The translations under genes were made by a program, and so were the position numbers. Of a DNA stretch of 64,000 nucleotides, positions 54,202-62,408 are shown in pieces. Within the stretch, counting starts at the first letter, position 1; the number at the start of each line of letters is the position of its first letter. The notes below the pieces were generated by a model. It was not told the origin of the DNA, did not search any database, and saw only the letters and a list, made by a program, of their open reading frames with translations. Origin of the DNA: DASWJZ01 sp963761005 (lineage in GTDB: Bacteria > Pseudomonadota > Alphaproteobacteria > Rhizobiales > Afifellaceae); the NCBI GenBank assembly GCA_963761005.1, contig CAVXFK010000027.1, forward strand, positions 992,001-1,056,000. Direction: 5' to 3'.

Positions 54202-55173
54202 TTGGCGCTCGCGCAAGCGGATACGATCAACGGCGGCCGGGCCTCGCGCCCGGCCGCGTCCGTTCGGCGCGGGCTCTCCTTCAGGCGGCGGCGTCAGCTC
54301 TTTCTGCTGCTGTTCGGCGCGCCGGCTGTGCTCTACGTGCTCGCCGTCGCGGTGTGGCCACTCGCGCAGGGCTTTGCCTACAGCTTCTATGACTACAGCC
54401 TGCTTCGGCCAGCGGCGCGAACCTTTGTCGGGCTTCAGAACTATCAGGCGCTCTGGACCAACGACGCGGCGCGCCATTCGATCATCGTCACGGTGATCTT
54501 CACCGTCGCGGCGGTTGGGCTCGAATTCATCCTGGGCCTCGGCCTCGCGCTGCTCCTTTGGCGCGACAACGCCTTCCAGCGCGCTTGTCTGGCACTGCTC
54601 CTTATCCCTGTCACGGTGACGCCGCTCGTCGTCGGCCTCGTGTTCCGTGCGCTACTTGCGCCCGACTACGGCATGATTGGCTATTTCCTGGCGCATTGGG
54701 GAATCTCGCCGGCACGCGGCTTCTTCGGCGACCCTTCGACGGCGCTCGGCACACTGGTGTTCGTCGACGCCTGGCAGTGGACGCCGTTCATGGCGCTGAT
54801 CCTGCTTGCCGGGCTGAAGTCGCTGCCGACCGACGTGCTTGAAGCCGCGGAGGCCGACGGTGCAACGCCGGCGCAGCGCTTCCGCATCGTCATCCTGCCG
54901 ATGCTTCTTCCGGCGGTCTTCCTGGCGATCGTGCTGCGCACCATGGACGCCTTCCGCGTCTTCGACATCTTCTTCGCCACAACGAACGGCGGGCCGGCCG
55001 ACGCCACCGACGTGTTGATGATCTACGCGGTGAAGCAGGGCCTGCAGTTCTTCAACATCGGCTTCGCTGCGGCGATCTCGAACATGATGATCGCCTGCAT
55101 CGCGATCCTCTCGGTGCTGTTCGTGTTTCTTATCCGGCGCGCCGACCGCCGCGCCAACGAGCTCGTACGATGA
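54202..55173 (+). CDS. ABC transporter permease 1 (CUT1, MalF-like)
   Basis: This 323-residue inner-membrane protein has six or seven helices. The EAA motif is LEAAEADGATPAQRFRI near residue 215. The start is TTG 54202, 12 bases after the binding-protein stop, with a GCGAGG site. Unlike the other three importers there is no hairpin between binding protein and permease. Its stop overlaps the next gene as ATGA. Confidence 0.9.
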   Translation: MALAQADTINGGRASRPAASVRRGLSFRRRRQLFLLLFGAPAVLYVLAVAVWPLAQGFAYSFYDYSLLRPAARTFVGLQNYQALWTNDAARHSIIVTVIFTVAAVGLEFILGLGLALLLWRDNAFQRACLALLLIPVTVTPLVVGLVFRALLAPDYGMIGYFLAHWGISPARGFFGDPSTALGTLVFVDAWQWTPFMALILLAGLKSLPTDVLEAAEADGATPAQRFRIVILPMLLPAVFLAIVLRTMDAFRVFDIFFATTNGGPADATDVLMIYAVKQGLQFFNIGFAAAISNMMIACIAILSVLFVFLIRRADRRANELVR

Positions 55174-55994
55174 GTCGTCGTCCGCCCGCCCGTGTGATCA
55201 TTGCGGAGCGCGTGGCGCTCGTCGTGATCATCGGCGTCTTCCTGGTGCCGGTCGCTTGGCTCATCACCACGGCCTACAAGCCCGGCCGCGACATCTTCAG
55301 CTTTCCGCCGACACTCTGGTTCACGCCGACGCTCGATCATTTCCGCGGCGTCTTCCGCTACTTCGACCTCTTCAGCCTGCTCAGATCGAGCCTGATCATC
55401 TCGCTCGGCTCGGTGGCGCTGTCGCTTCTGATCGGCGTTCCGGCGGGCTATGCGCTGGCGCGCTCGCGGAGCCGCCGCGCCGTCCTCGTCGCCTATTTCT
55501 TCTTGGGCATCCGCACCGTGCCGCCGGTCGCAACGCTGATCCCGTTCTATCTGATGATGCGCGACATCCACCTTCTCGGCACCTGGTGGGCGGTGATCCT
55601 GATCAACGCGACGCTCAACGCCGCTTTCGTCGTGTGGATGATGTTTTCCTATTTCCGCTCGCTGCCGCAGGAGCTGGAGGAGGCCGCGCTGACCGACGGC
55701 TGCACGCTTTTCGGCGGCTTCTTCCGCGTCGCGCTGCCGCTCGTCGTCCCGGGCATCGTCGCGAGCGCGCTTCTTTGCGTCATGTTCGCGTGGAACGACT
55801 TCATCTACGCCGCCTTCCTGACGCGCGCAGAGACGAAGCCGATCTCGGTGGCGCTGCTCGTCGCCTACGGCACGAAGGACATCACCTGGGGCACGCTTGG
55901 CGCACTCGCGCACTTCTCGACGATTCCGATCGTTCTGATCGCACTCGCGCTCAACCGCTATTTTGTCCAGGGTCTGACGAAAGGCGTTTCCTGA
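55170..55994 (+). CDS. ABC transporter permease 2 (CUT1, MalG-like)
   Basis: This 274-residue protein with six helices is coupled to permease 1. The EAA motif is LEEAALTDGCTLFGGFF near residue 170, and the C-terminus FVQGLTKGVS is typical of the family. It converges with the ATPase gene, which is on the opposite strand and ends nine bases away. Confidence 0.92.
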   Translation: MSRRPPARVIIAERVALVVIIGVFLVPVAWLITTAYKPGRDIFSFPPTLWFTPTLDHFRGVFRYFDLFSLLRSSLIISLGSVALSLLIGVPAGYALARSRSRRAVLVAYFFLGIRTVPPVATLIPFYLMMRDIHLLGTWWAVILINATLNAAFVVWMMFSYFRSLPQELEEAALTDGCTLFGGFFRVALPLVVPGIVASALLCVMFAWNDFIYAAFLTRAETKPISVALLVAYGTKDITWGTLGALAHFSTIPIVLIALALNRYFVQGLTKGVS

Positions 55995-56003
55995 GGCGAG
56001 GGG

Positions 56004-57176
56004 TTATGCCCCGATGGCCGTGCCGGTCTTCGGATCGAAAAGGTGCAGGCGCTCCGCGTCGATCTCGATCGCCAGGCGGTCGCCGGCCTTGACCGGCGCA
56101 CGGCCGTCGACGACGGCGCGCACTCGGGCGCGGCTTCGCTGCCGCGCGAGCGCCTCCTCCTCGGCTTCCGCCACTTGGTCGGCGCTGAAATGCGGCGGCG
56201 GCGCATCGACGTCGAGATGTACCAGAAGCGTGGCGCCGAGATCCTCCGCGTAGGCGACGGTGCCGGCGAGGCCTGCTGACGTGCCGACGCCGAGGCAGCT
56301 CAGCGCTTCCGGCCGGAAGCCTGCGATCAGCGTCTTGTCGCGATAGCGCGAGAGCGCCGGCCGTCGATCGAGGATCGCCTTCGAAAGCGGCATGCGGTGC
56401 GGGCCGAGGATGAGCTCCGGCGTCCCGCCGCTCGTCAGCCGCGCATCGAGGAAATTCATCGCGGGCGAGCCGATGAAGCTCGCGACGAAGAGATTCGCCG
56501 GGTCATGGTAGAGCGCGCGCGGGTGCCCGAGCTGCTGCAGCTCGCCGTGGTTCAGGACCGCGACGCGGTCGCCCATCGTCATCGCTTCAACCTGGTCGTG
56601 CGTGACGTAGATCGTGGTGACCGCGGCGATCTTCTGGATGCGCGCGATTTCGCCGCGCATCTGCACGCGAAGCCGCGCGTCGAGGTTGGAAAGCGGCTCG
56701 TCCATCAGGAAGGCGGCTGGCTCGCGCACGATGGCGCGACCCATGGCGACGCGCTGGCGCTGTCCGCCGGAAAGCTGTTGCGGCTTGCGCGAAAGCAGCG
56801 CCTCAAGCTCGAGCGCCTCGGCGACCGCGTTCACCTTCTTCGCGATCTCCGCCTTTCCCATGCCGCGCACGCGTAGGCCGAAGCCGATGTTCTCCGCCAC
56901 CGTCAGATGCGGGTAGAGCGCGTAGCTCTGGAAGACCATCGCGATGTTGCGCTCGCGCGGCGAAAGGTCGTTCGCCACTTCGCCGCCGATCAGGATGCTG
57001 CCCTTGGTGATGTCTTCAAGGCCGGCCACCATCCTGAGCGCCGTCGACTTGCCGCAGCCGGACGGTCCGACCAGAACGAGGAACTCGCCCTCGGCGATCG
57101 CGAGATCGAGGTCGTGGACGGCGGTGTGACCGCCCGGATAGCGCTTGGTCACGCGCTCGAAGAAGATTTCAGCCAT
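56004..57176 (-). CDS. ABC transporter ATP-binding protein (MalK/UgpC-like)
   Basis: The 390-residue ATPase starts at ATG 57176. It has Walker A GPSGCGKST, signature LSGGQRQR, Walker B FLMDEPLSNLD and VTHDQ, followed by a longer than usual C-terminal regulatory domain (FRPEALSC, then an acidic EAEEEALARQRS insertion). It surely serves the permeases encoded just next to it although transcribed in the opposite direction. That convergent arrangement is unusual for a dedicated ATPase. Confidence 0.92.
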   Translation of the reverse strand: MAEIFFERVTKRYPGGHTAVHDLDLAIAEGEFLVLVGPSGCGKSTALRMVAGLEDITKGSILIGGEVANDLSPRERNIAMVFQSYALYPHLTVAENIGFGLRVRGMGKAEIAKKVNAVAEALELEALLSRKPQQLSGGQRQRVAMGRAIVREPAAFLMDEPLSNLDARLRVQMRGEIARIQKIAAVTTIYVTHDQVEAMTMGDRVAVLNHGELQQLGHPRALYHDPANLFVASFIGSPAMNFLDARLTSGGTPELILGPHRMPLSKAILDRRPALSRYRDKTLIAGFRPEALSCLGVGTSAGLAGTVAYAEDLGATLLVHLDVDAPPPHFSADQVAEAEEEALARQRSRARVRAVVDGRAPVKAGDRLAIEIDAERLHLFDPKTGTAIGA

Positions 57177-57281
57177 GGGCCAGACCAAATCCCGGCGGTT
57201 GAGAAAGATCAAGGCGGCCGCAGTCGTTGCCGCGCAGCACTTCACGATAGAATCGGAATTGCGCGTGATTCGGGAGCTCAA

Positions 57282-57602
57282 ATGCCGCACTTCTGGCCGG
57301 CCGCCGCGTTGTTTCTCGGAGTGTTGACGTCGAGCGCCTTCGCCGCGGGCGAGCTTGACCGCGGCCGGACGATCCTTGAGGCGAATTGTGGCCGCTGCCA
57401 TGCGACGGGCGCTGAAGGAACGAGCCCGCTTGCCGCGGCGCCGCCGTTCCGCACCCTTGGGGAGCGCTACCCGGTCAGCGATCTTGAAGAGGCGCTCGCC
57501 GAGGGCATTCTGACCGGCCATCCGGAAATGCCGGAGTTCTCGTTCGATCCCGACGAGATCGACTCGATCATCGCCTATCTCCAATCGCTCCAGCCGAAGT
57601 GA
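57282..57602 (+). CDS. Small c-type cytochrome
   Basis: This 106-residue protein has a signal peptide (PAAALFLGVLTSSAFA) and one heme-binding CGRCH at about residues 36-40. The distal methionine is probably in GHPEMPEF. It is a class I cytochrome for periplasmic electron transfer. ATG 57282 is chosen because the signal peptide starts there; the upstream extension is antisense to the ATPase gene. Confidence 0.9.
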   Translation: MPHFWPAAALFLGVLTSSAFAAGELDRGRTILEANCGRCHATGAEGTSPLAAAPPFRTLGERYPVSDLEEALAEGILTGHPEMPEFSFDPDEIDSIIAYLQSLQPK

Positions 57603-57626
57603 TCGCCGAAGGCGGGAGGATCTTGA

Positions 57627-58061
57627 ATGTTCAGGGATCTCAGCCTCGGCACCGTGGTCATCTCGATCTGCGTGTTCACGCAGACCTTCGGGCTGGTGCT
57701 GCTCAGCAGCGTCATGCCGAACGTCGTGCGCTGGGGCCGCCTGCACCGGCACGGGTTCGGCAAGTCGATCGCCATGGTGGCGACGGTTTTCGGGCTCTTC
57801 CTGATCCACACCGTGGAAATCTGGACGTGGGCCGCGGCGTATCTGGTTCTCGGGACGCTGCCAAACTTCACCGATGCGCTCTATTTCTCCGCCGTGACCT
57901 TCTCCACGCTCGGCTACGGCGACATCGTGCTCGCGCCGGAATGGCGCCTCTTCGGTGCGCTCGAAGGCGTGACCGGCCTGCTTATGATCGGCTGGTCGAC
58001 GGCTTATCTCGTCTCCGCCTCAACGCGTTACGGACCCTTCCGCGTCGGCGAGCACTTCTGA
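57627..58061 (+). CDS. Two-transmembrane potassium-channel-like protein
   Basis: The 144-residue membrane protein has an N-terminal helix, a second helix near residues 45-70 and a pore region with the selectivity-filter motif TFSTLGYGD followed by a third helix. It has no cytoplasmic RCK domain, so gating is not obvious. It starts 24 bases after the cytochrome gene and is probably co-transcribed with it. Confidence 0.85.
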   Translation: MFRDLSLGTVVISICVFTQTFGLVLLSSVMPNVVRWGRLHRHGFGKSIAMVATVFGLFLIHTVEIWTWAAAYLVLGTLPNFTDALYFSAVTFSTLGYGDIVLAPEWRLFGALEGVTGLLMIGWSTAYLVSASTRYGPFRVGEHF

Positions 58062-58072
58062 CCCCGGCCGGG

Positions 58073-58453
58073 TCAGCTGATCGTGGAGCTGATGGCGTTC
58101 AGGAGCGTGTTGCCGAAGAGCGGCTTCTCTACGATCGGCATGTGAGCGGCTGCAGCGCGCCGGCGCACCTCCGGCGACGCGCTCCCCGCGATTAGGATCG
58201 CCGGCAGGCTGACGGAGCGATTGCGGAGCGCAGCAACGAGATCGAGGCCGTTCATGCCGGAAAGGTTGAAGTCGACGACGAGGCAGCCAGAGTCCGGCAG
58301 GTTCTTCTCCGCGAGCACCTCCGCTGCACTGCGAAACGGAGTGACGACATAGCCTTCAAGCTCGAGCGCGAACTTGAGCGCGCCAAGAAGCGCGGCGTCG
58401 TTGTCGACGACCACGACCCTCGGCTTTGAGCCATCGGAACCGGCAGCCTGCAT
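58073..58453 (-). CDS. Single-domain response regulator
   Basis: The protein is 126 residues from ATG 58453, which has a GAGG site; an in-frame TTG at 58495 would add 14 residues. The receiver domain has the acidic pair in VVVDNDAAL, phospho-acceptor Asp in CLVVDFNLSG and Lys in VEKPLFG. No output domain is present, so it may tune FixLJ or another kinase by protein contact. It lies downstream of fixJ on the same strand, with a 97-base gap. Confidence 0.87.
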   Translation of the reverse strand: MQAAGSDGSKPRVVVVDNDAALLGALKFALELEGYVVTPFRSAAEVLAEKNLPDSGCLVVDFNLSGMNGLDLVAALRNRSVSLPAILIAGSASPEVRRRAAAAHMPIVEKPLFGNTLLNAISSTIS

Positions 58454-58550
58454 GCGCGCCTCGGCGGATTCCCCCTTGGCGGCACAGTCTGGCAAAGGGC
58501 GGCGCTACTGCTTTGATGTAGCGCAACGTCGGAAAAACGCTGGAGAAGCC

Positions 58551-59165
58551 TCAGTTTGCCAGGCCCTCGGCGAGGAGCGCCATGCGGACGAGATCGGAAA
58601 GGCTCGTCGCCTGCATCTTGGTCATGAGGTTTGCCCGATAGACCTCGACGGTGCGCGGGCTGATGCCGAGATCGTGAGCGATCGTCTTGTTGGGATTGCC
58701 GCTGACAAGGCCTTCGAGAACCTGTCGCTCACGCGCCGAAAGCGTCGCCAATCGCTCGGCGACCGTCGCGCGCTCCGCGTCGACTTCCTCTCTTGTCGCG
58801 CGCTGTCTAAGCGCCGCGCGGACAGCGGCGAGGAGAACCTCGTCCGTGAAGGGCTTCTCGATGAAATCCACTGCACCGAGCTTCATCGCCTCGACGGCAA
58901 GCGCAATGTCGCCATGTCCGGTGATGATGATGACGGGGGTGCGGCGACCGGATTCCTTGAGCCTGCGGAGGAGGTCGGTGCCGGTCATGCCGGGCATGCG
59001 CACATCGGTGACGATGCAGGCCGGCGTCTCCGCCGGTGCGGCCAGGAAGCTGGCCGCCGACTCGAACGTGCGCGCAGAGATGCCGGCGGAGTCGAAAAGG
59101 AATCTCAGCGAATCGCGCACGGCGTCGTCGTCGTCGATGATGCAGACGTAGACGTCATTCGGCAT
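58551..59165 (-). CDS. fixJ: FixJ-type response regulator
   Basis: The 204-residue protein has a receiver (acidic IIDDDDAVRDSL, phospho-Asp in IVTDVRMPGM, Lys in IEKPFTD) and a C-terminal LuxR-type helix-turn-helix (LSARERQVLEGLVSG, ISPRTVEVYRANLM). It would be phosphorylated by the FixL encoded just upstream; the two genes overlap by 11 bases. In known systems FixJ activates fixK, and a fixK-like gene is present at 60827. Confidence 0.93.
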   Translation of the reverse strand: MPNDVYVCIIDDDDAVRDSLRFLFDSAGISARTFESAASFLAAPAETPACIVTDVRMPGMTGTDLLRRLKESGRRTPVIIITGHGDIALAVEAMKLGAVDFIEKPFTDEVLLAAVRAALRQRATREEVDAERATVAERLATLSARERQVLEGLVSGNPNKTIAHDLGISPRTVEVYRANLMTKMQATSLSDLVRMALLAEGLAN

Positions 59166-60696
59166 CGTGCGCGTCCTCCCCCGCGGCCCTGAGCGTAAGC
59201 CGGAAGACCGTGCCGCCTCCGGGATTGGGCTCGGCCGAGAGGCTGCCGCCATGCCCTTCGATGATGGTGCGCGATATCGAGAGCCCAACCCCCATGCCCT
59301 GCCGCTTGGTCGTGACGAAGGGCTGGAATAGCTTGGCCGCCACCTCGTCGGCGATGCCGGGGCCGGTGTCCGAAACACTTGCCTCGACCATGCCGTCGTC
59401 GCCGCGCGTGGAGCTTAGGAGAAGCTCGCGCCGCGGCGAGCCCGCCTCGGCCATCGCCTCGATGGCGTTGCGCATGAGGTTGAGGAAGACCTGCTGCACC
59501 TGGATCTTGTCGGCGAAGACCAGGTCGGCGCGCGGGTCGAGATCGAAGCGCACCCGCACTCCGTGCTGCTTGGCGCCGACCAGCGCCAGCGCGCTCGCCT
59601 CCTCGACGAGCTTGGTCAGGCTCTCTTCCTTCATCTCGGTCTCGCCGCGCGCCACGAAGTCGCGCAGACGTCGGATGATCTCGCCGGCGCGAAGCGCCTG
59701 ATCCGCCGCCTTGTCCAATGCCTCGCCGACGCGCAGCGATTCGGGATCGGTGCGGGCGGAGATCAGTCGGTGAGAGCCTTTCAGATAGTTGGCGATGGCG
59801 GAAAGCGGCTGGTTCAGCTCGTGCGCGAGTGCCGAGGCCATCTCGCCCATCGCGGTCAGCCGCGAGATGTGGACGAGCTCAGACTGCAGTTCCTGCAGCC
59901 GCGCTTCCGTCTGCTGGCGCTCGGAGAGGTCGCGGATGAAGCCGGTGAAGAAACGCCTTTCGTCCGAACGCATCTCGCCGACCGCAAGCTCCATCGGGAA
60001 GGTGGAGCCGTCCTTGCGCTCGCCGACCACGACGCGGCCGATGCCGATGATGCGGCGCTCGCCCGTGCTCAGATAGCGATGCACATACCCGTCGTGGTTT
60101 TCGCGGTAGGGCGACGGCATCAGCATCTTCACGTTTTGGCCGAGCGCCTCGGTCGCCGTGTAGCCGAAGAGTCGCTCCGCCGCGCTCGAGAACGACTGCA
60201 TCGTGCCGGCCTCGTCGATGACGATCATGGCCTCCGGGATGGTGTCGAGGATCGAGCTGAGATGGGCTTCGCGGGAGTTCGCATCCGCAGACGCACGTGC
60301 CGCGTCGGCCCGCACACGGTGCAGCCATTCGCCGCAGGCGGCGATCGCCACGCCGATCACCGCGAAAGCGACGAGGTTCGCCGAGCTGCCGCGGTCGGGC
60401 GCGACCAGGAGGATCGCCGCGATCGCAACGCCGAGCGCCGTGGCAAAGAGGCTCGGACCGATCCCCCCAAGAATGCTCGCGACCATCAAGGCCGCAACAA
60501 AGAACAGGAGCAGGGAGTCCGGGTTGAGCAGCGGGCCGAGCAAGATGTGCGCGGCCAGCGCCACCAGGATGGCCGCTGTGGCCAGGGCGTAGCCCGAAAG
60601 GCCGCTTCGGTGTGGAAAGGCGCTTGGCCGACGCTGCGCGCTGCCGTCGCTTGCACTTATCGTTTTGGCCATGCGCTCGCTGTCAGTTGCGGCCAT
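59155..60696 (-). CDS. fixL: FixL-type oxygen-sensing histidine kinase with heme PAS domain
   Basis: The protein is 513 residues from ATG 60696; ATG 60672 is a near alternative. It has several membrane helices (about 30-135), a PAS domain and a kinase with phospho-His in SALAHELNQPLSAI and G-box DTGPGIADE. In the PAS, the His of ENHDGYVHRY and the Arg of IIGIGRV are 20 residues apart, exactly as the heme-binding His and propionate-contacting Arg of known FixL. It should switch off when oxygen binds. FixJ is its partner. Confidence 0.92.
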   Translation of the reverse strand: MAATDSERMAKTISASDGSAQRRPSAFPHRSGLSGYALATAAILVALAAHILLGPLLNPDSLLLFFVAALMVASILGGIGPSLFATALGVAIAAILLVAPDRGSSANLVAFAVIGVAIAACGEWLHRVRADAARASADANSREAHLSSILDTIPEAMIVIDEAGTMQSFSSAAERLFGYTATEALGQNVKMLMPSPYRENHDGYVHRYLSTGERRIIGIGRVVVGERKDGSTFPMELAVGEMRSDERRFFTGFIRDLSERQQTEARLQELQSELVHISRLTAMGEMASALAHELNQPLSAIANYLKGSHRLISARTDPESLRVGEALDKAADQALRAGEIIRRLRDFVARGETEMKEESLTKLVEEASALALVGAKQHGVRVRFDLDPRADLVFADKIQVQQVFLNLMRNAIEAMAEAGSPRRELLLSSTRGDDGMVEASVSDTGPGIADEVAAKLFQPFVTTKRQGMGVGLSISRTIIEGHGGSLSAEPNPGGGTVFRLTLRAAGEDAHDAE

Positions 60697-60746
60697 CTCA
60701 AGCGGGGCCGCCCCGTCGCTCGCTCGCCGCGCCGGCCTCCGTAATT

Positions 60747-60765
60747 CTACGTAGGGTAAATACCC
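60747..60765. promoter_or_regulatory. Overlapping palindromes upstream of fixK and fixL
   Basis: CTACGTAG (60747-60754) is a perfect 8-bp palindrome joined by one shared base to GGGTAAATACCC (60754-60765), a near-palindrome. They lie in the 130-base divergent region between fixL and fixK, about 62 bases before the fixK start. A binding site for FixJ or a related LuxR-type regulator is plausible. No FixK/FNR box of the TTGA-N6-TCAA form was seen here. Confidence 0.45.
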
Positions 60766-60826
60766 GAATTTTCCCTCGCAAATAGCCCGTTTATCCCTGG
60801 CAGCGTCCCTAAGCGGAGGATTTGTC

Positions 60827-61525
60827 ATGCTGCATTGGCGAGGCGAGACAGCGGGTGGGAAAATCGTTCCGTTTCCGGCCGCAAATGGCGCGATGAAGCA
60901 CAGGTCGGTGTGTGATCTCCTCGACATGATCGGAAGCTGCATGAACTTCGGCAGAAATGCCGAGATCTTCGGAGAGGATGAGCCGGCGAACTATTTCTAC
61001 AAGGTTGTGAACGGAGCGGTGCGCATCAGCAAGCTCCTGAGCGATGGCCGTCGCCAGATCGGGGCCTTCTACCTGCCGGGCGAGATGTTCGGCCTGGAAT
61101 CCGACGGTACGCACACATTCTCGGCTGAAGCGATTTGCGACTCCCAGATTCTCGTCGTGAAGCGGAGCACGTTCCTCGCCGAGGCGGCACGCGATTGCGC
61201 GATCGTCACCGAGATTTGGACGCAGACGATGACCCATCTGCAGCGGGCACAGAATCACATGCTGCTGCTCGGCCGCAAGAACGCGCAGGAGCGCATCGCT
61301 GCATTCCTCCTGGAGATGGCCGCGCGTCTCTCGCGCTCGGGCGAGATCGAGCTTCCCATGTCGCGCCAGGACATCGCCGATTATCTGGGCCTCACGATCG
61401 AGACCGTCTCGCGCACGCTGACGCAACTTGAGAGGGATGGCCTGATCGCGATTCCGGCCTCGCGGCGGATCGTGTTCCGCGATCGCGCCGCGCTCGACCT
61501 GATGAACGACAGCCTCGCCGCCTAA
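60827..61525 (+). CDS. fixK: FixK-type Crp/Fnr-family transcriptional regulator
   Basis: This 232-residue regulator starts at ATG 60827 after GCGGAGGA. It has a cyclic-nucleotide-like sensor domain without the N-terminal cysteine cluster of FNR, and a helix-turn-helix SRQDIADYLGLTIETVSRTL with the E-x-x-S-R recognition pattern that reads TTGA/TCAA boxes. It should relay the FixLJ signal to microoxic genes. The universal stress protein and P-type ATPase genes follow on the same strand. Confidence 0.92.
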   Translation: MLHWRGETAGGKIVPFPAANGAMKHRSVCDLLDMIGSCMNFGRNAEIFGEDEPANYFYKVVNGAVRISKLLSDGRRQIGAFYLPGEMFGLESDGTHTFSAEAICDSQILVVKRSTFLAEAARDCAIVTEIWTQTMTHLQRAQNHMLLLGRKNAQERIAAFLLEMAARLSRSGEIELPMSRQDIADYLGLTIETVSRTLTQLERDGLIAIPASRRIVFRDRAALDLMNDSLAA

Positions 61526-61545
61526 GAATACCGACGGAGAGTGGA

Positions 61546-62385
61546 ATGACCGGGGTGAGGACGGTTTTTGCCGTTGTTCCCGCGGCCGCCGCCGCCGAGT
61601 TTGCGGTCGCGGCATTCCAGGCGCTGCCGCTTGCCGACAACGCGCGGCTTGTCGGGCTTCACGTCGCGCCGCTTGCGATAACCTATGGCCTTGCCACCGA
61701 CATGGCGCTCGCCTCCTTCATCGAGGCGCAGATGGCCGCCGCCGACGATGCGCGGAAAGCGGCGGAGGCAGCTTTCCTCGGCGCCGCCAAGAAGGCCGGA
61801 ATCGCCTTTGAGTGGCGTGCGGAGAAATCCCCCGACAACCTCGTCTCGCCGCACGCCGGCGCAATGTCGCGCGCCGCCGACTTGATCCTCTGCCCACAGC
61901 TTCCGAGCGAGGCCACGATCGGCCGGCATCAGCTCGAGGAGGTGGTGTTCACGTCGGGGCGCCCGGTGATCGGGCTCCCGGTCGGCTGGTCGTTCCGCAA
62001 GCTCGGCAATCGCGTGCTGATCGCCTGGGATGGCGGCCGCGAAGGAGCGCGCGCCGTGTTCGACGCGCTTCCGATCCTGGTCGGCGCCGAGGCGGTCCGC
62101 ATCGTCTCCGTGCAGGGGCTCCTCCAGGATCCGGTGCGCCAGTTCACGCCCGGCGACGACATCGCGGCGACGCTTGCGCGCCATGACGTGCGCGTCGAGA
62201 CGACGATGGTTCGCGCCACCCACGGCAGCGTCAGGGACGAGATCAAGGCGCAGGCGCTCGATTTCGCCGCCGACCTGACGGTCATGGGATGCTATGGACA
62301 TTCGCGCATCCGCGAGCGCATTCTTGGCGGCGTTTCTCATAGCATGCTGAGGGAAATTCCGTTCCCGCTGCTCCTCGCCAACTGA
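61546..62385 (+). CDS. Tandem universal stress protein
   Basis: The 279-residue protein has two UspA-type domains. The first (about 1-140) is degenerate. The second has the nucleotide-binding pattern ending in TVMGCYGHSRIRERILGGVSHSML (G-2x-G-9x-G-S/H). It begins 20 bases after fixK. In related bacteria such genes belong to the FixK regulon and respond to low oxygen. A 12-base tandem repeat lies at its 3' end. Confidence 0.9.
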   Translation: MTGVRTVFAVVPAAAAAEFAVAAFQALPLADNARLVGLHVAPLAITYGLATDMALASFIEAQMAAADDARKAAEAAFLGAAKKAGIAFEWRAEKSPDNLVSPHAGAMSRAADLILCPQLPSEATIGRHQLEEVVFTSGRPVIGLPVGWSFRKLGNRVLIAWDGGREGARAVFDALPILVGAEAVRIVSVQGLLQDPVRQFTPGDDIAATLARHDVRVETTMVRATHGSVRDEIKAQALDFAADLTVMGCYGHSRIRERILGGVSHSMLREIPFPLLLAN

Positions 62386-62400
62386 CGGGCCAACTGACGG
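62377..62400 (+). repeat. 12-base tandem duplication at the end of the usp gene
   Basis: GCCAACTGACGG is present twice in a row. The first copy contains the last two codons and the stop of the stress-protein gene. It looks like a recent slippage event with no effect on the protein. Confidence 0.75.
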
Positions 62401-62408
62401 GACAAAGC

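Noticed and set aside
59563..60744. Plus-strand open frame of 393 codons
   Set aside because: It is antisense to fixL, has Arg/Ala-rich composition and no recognisable motif.
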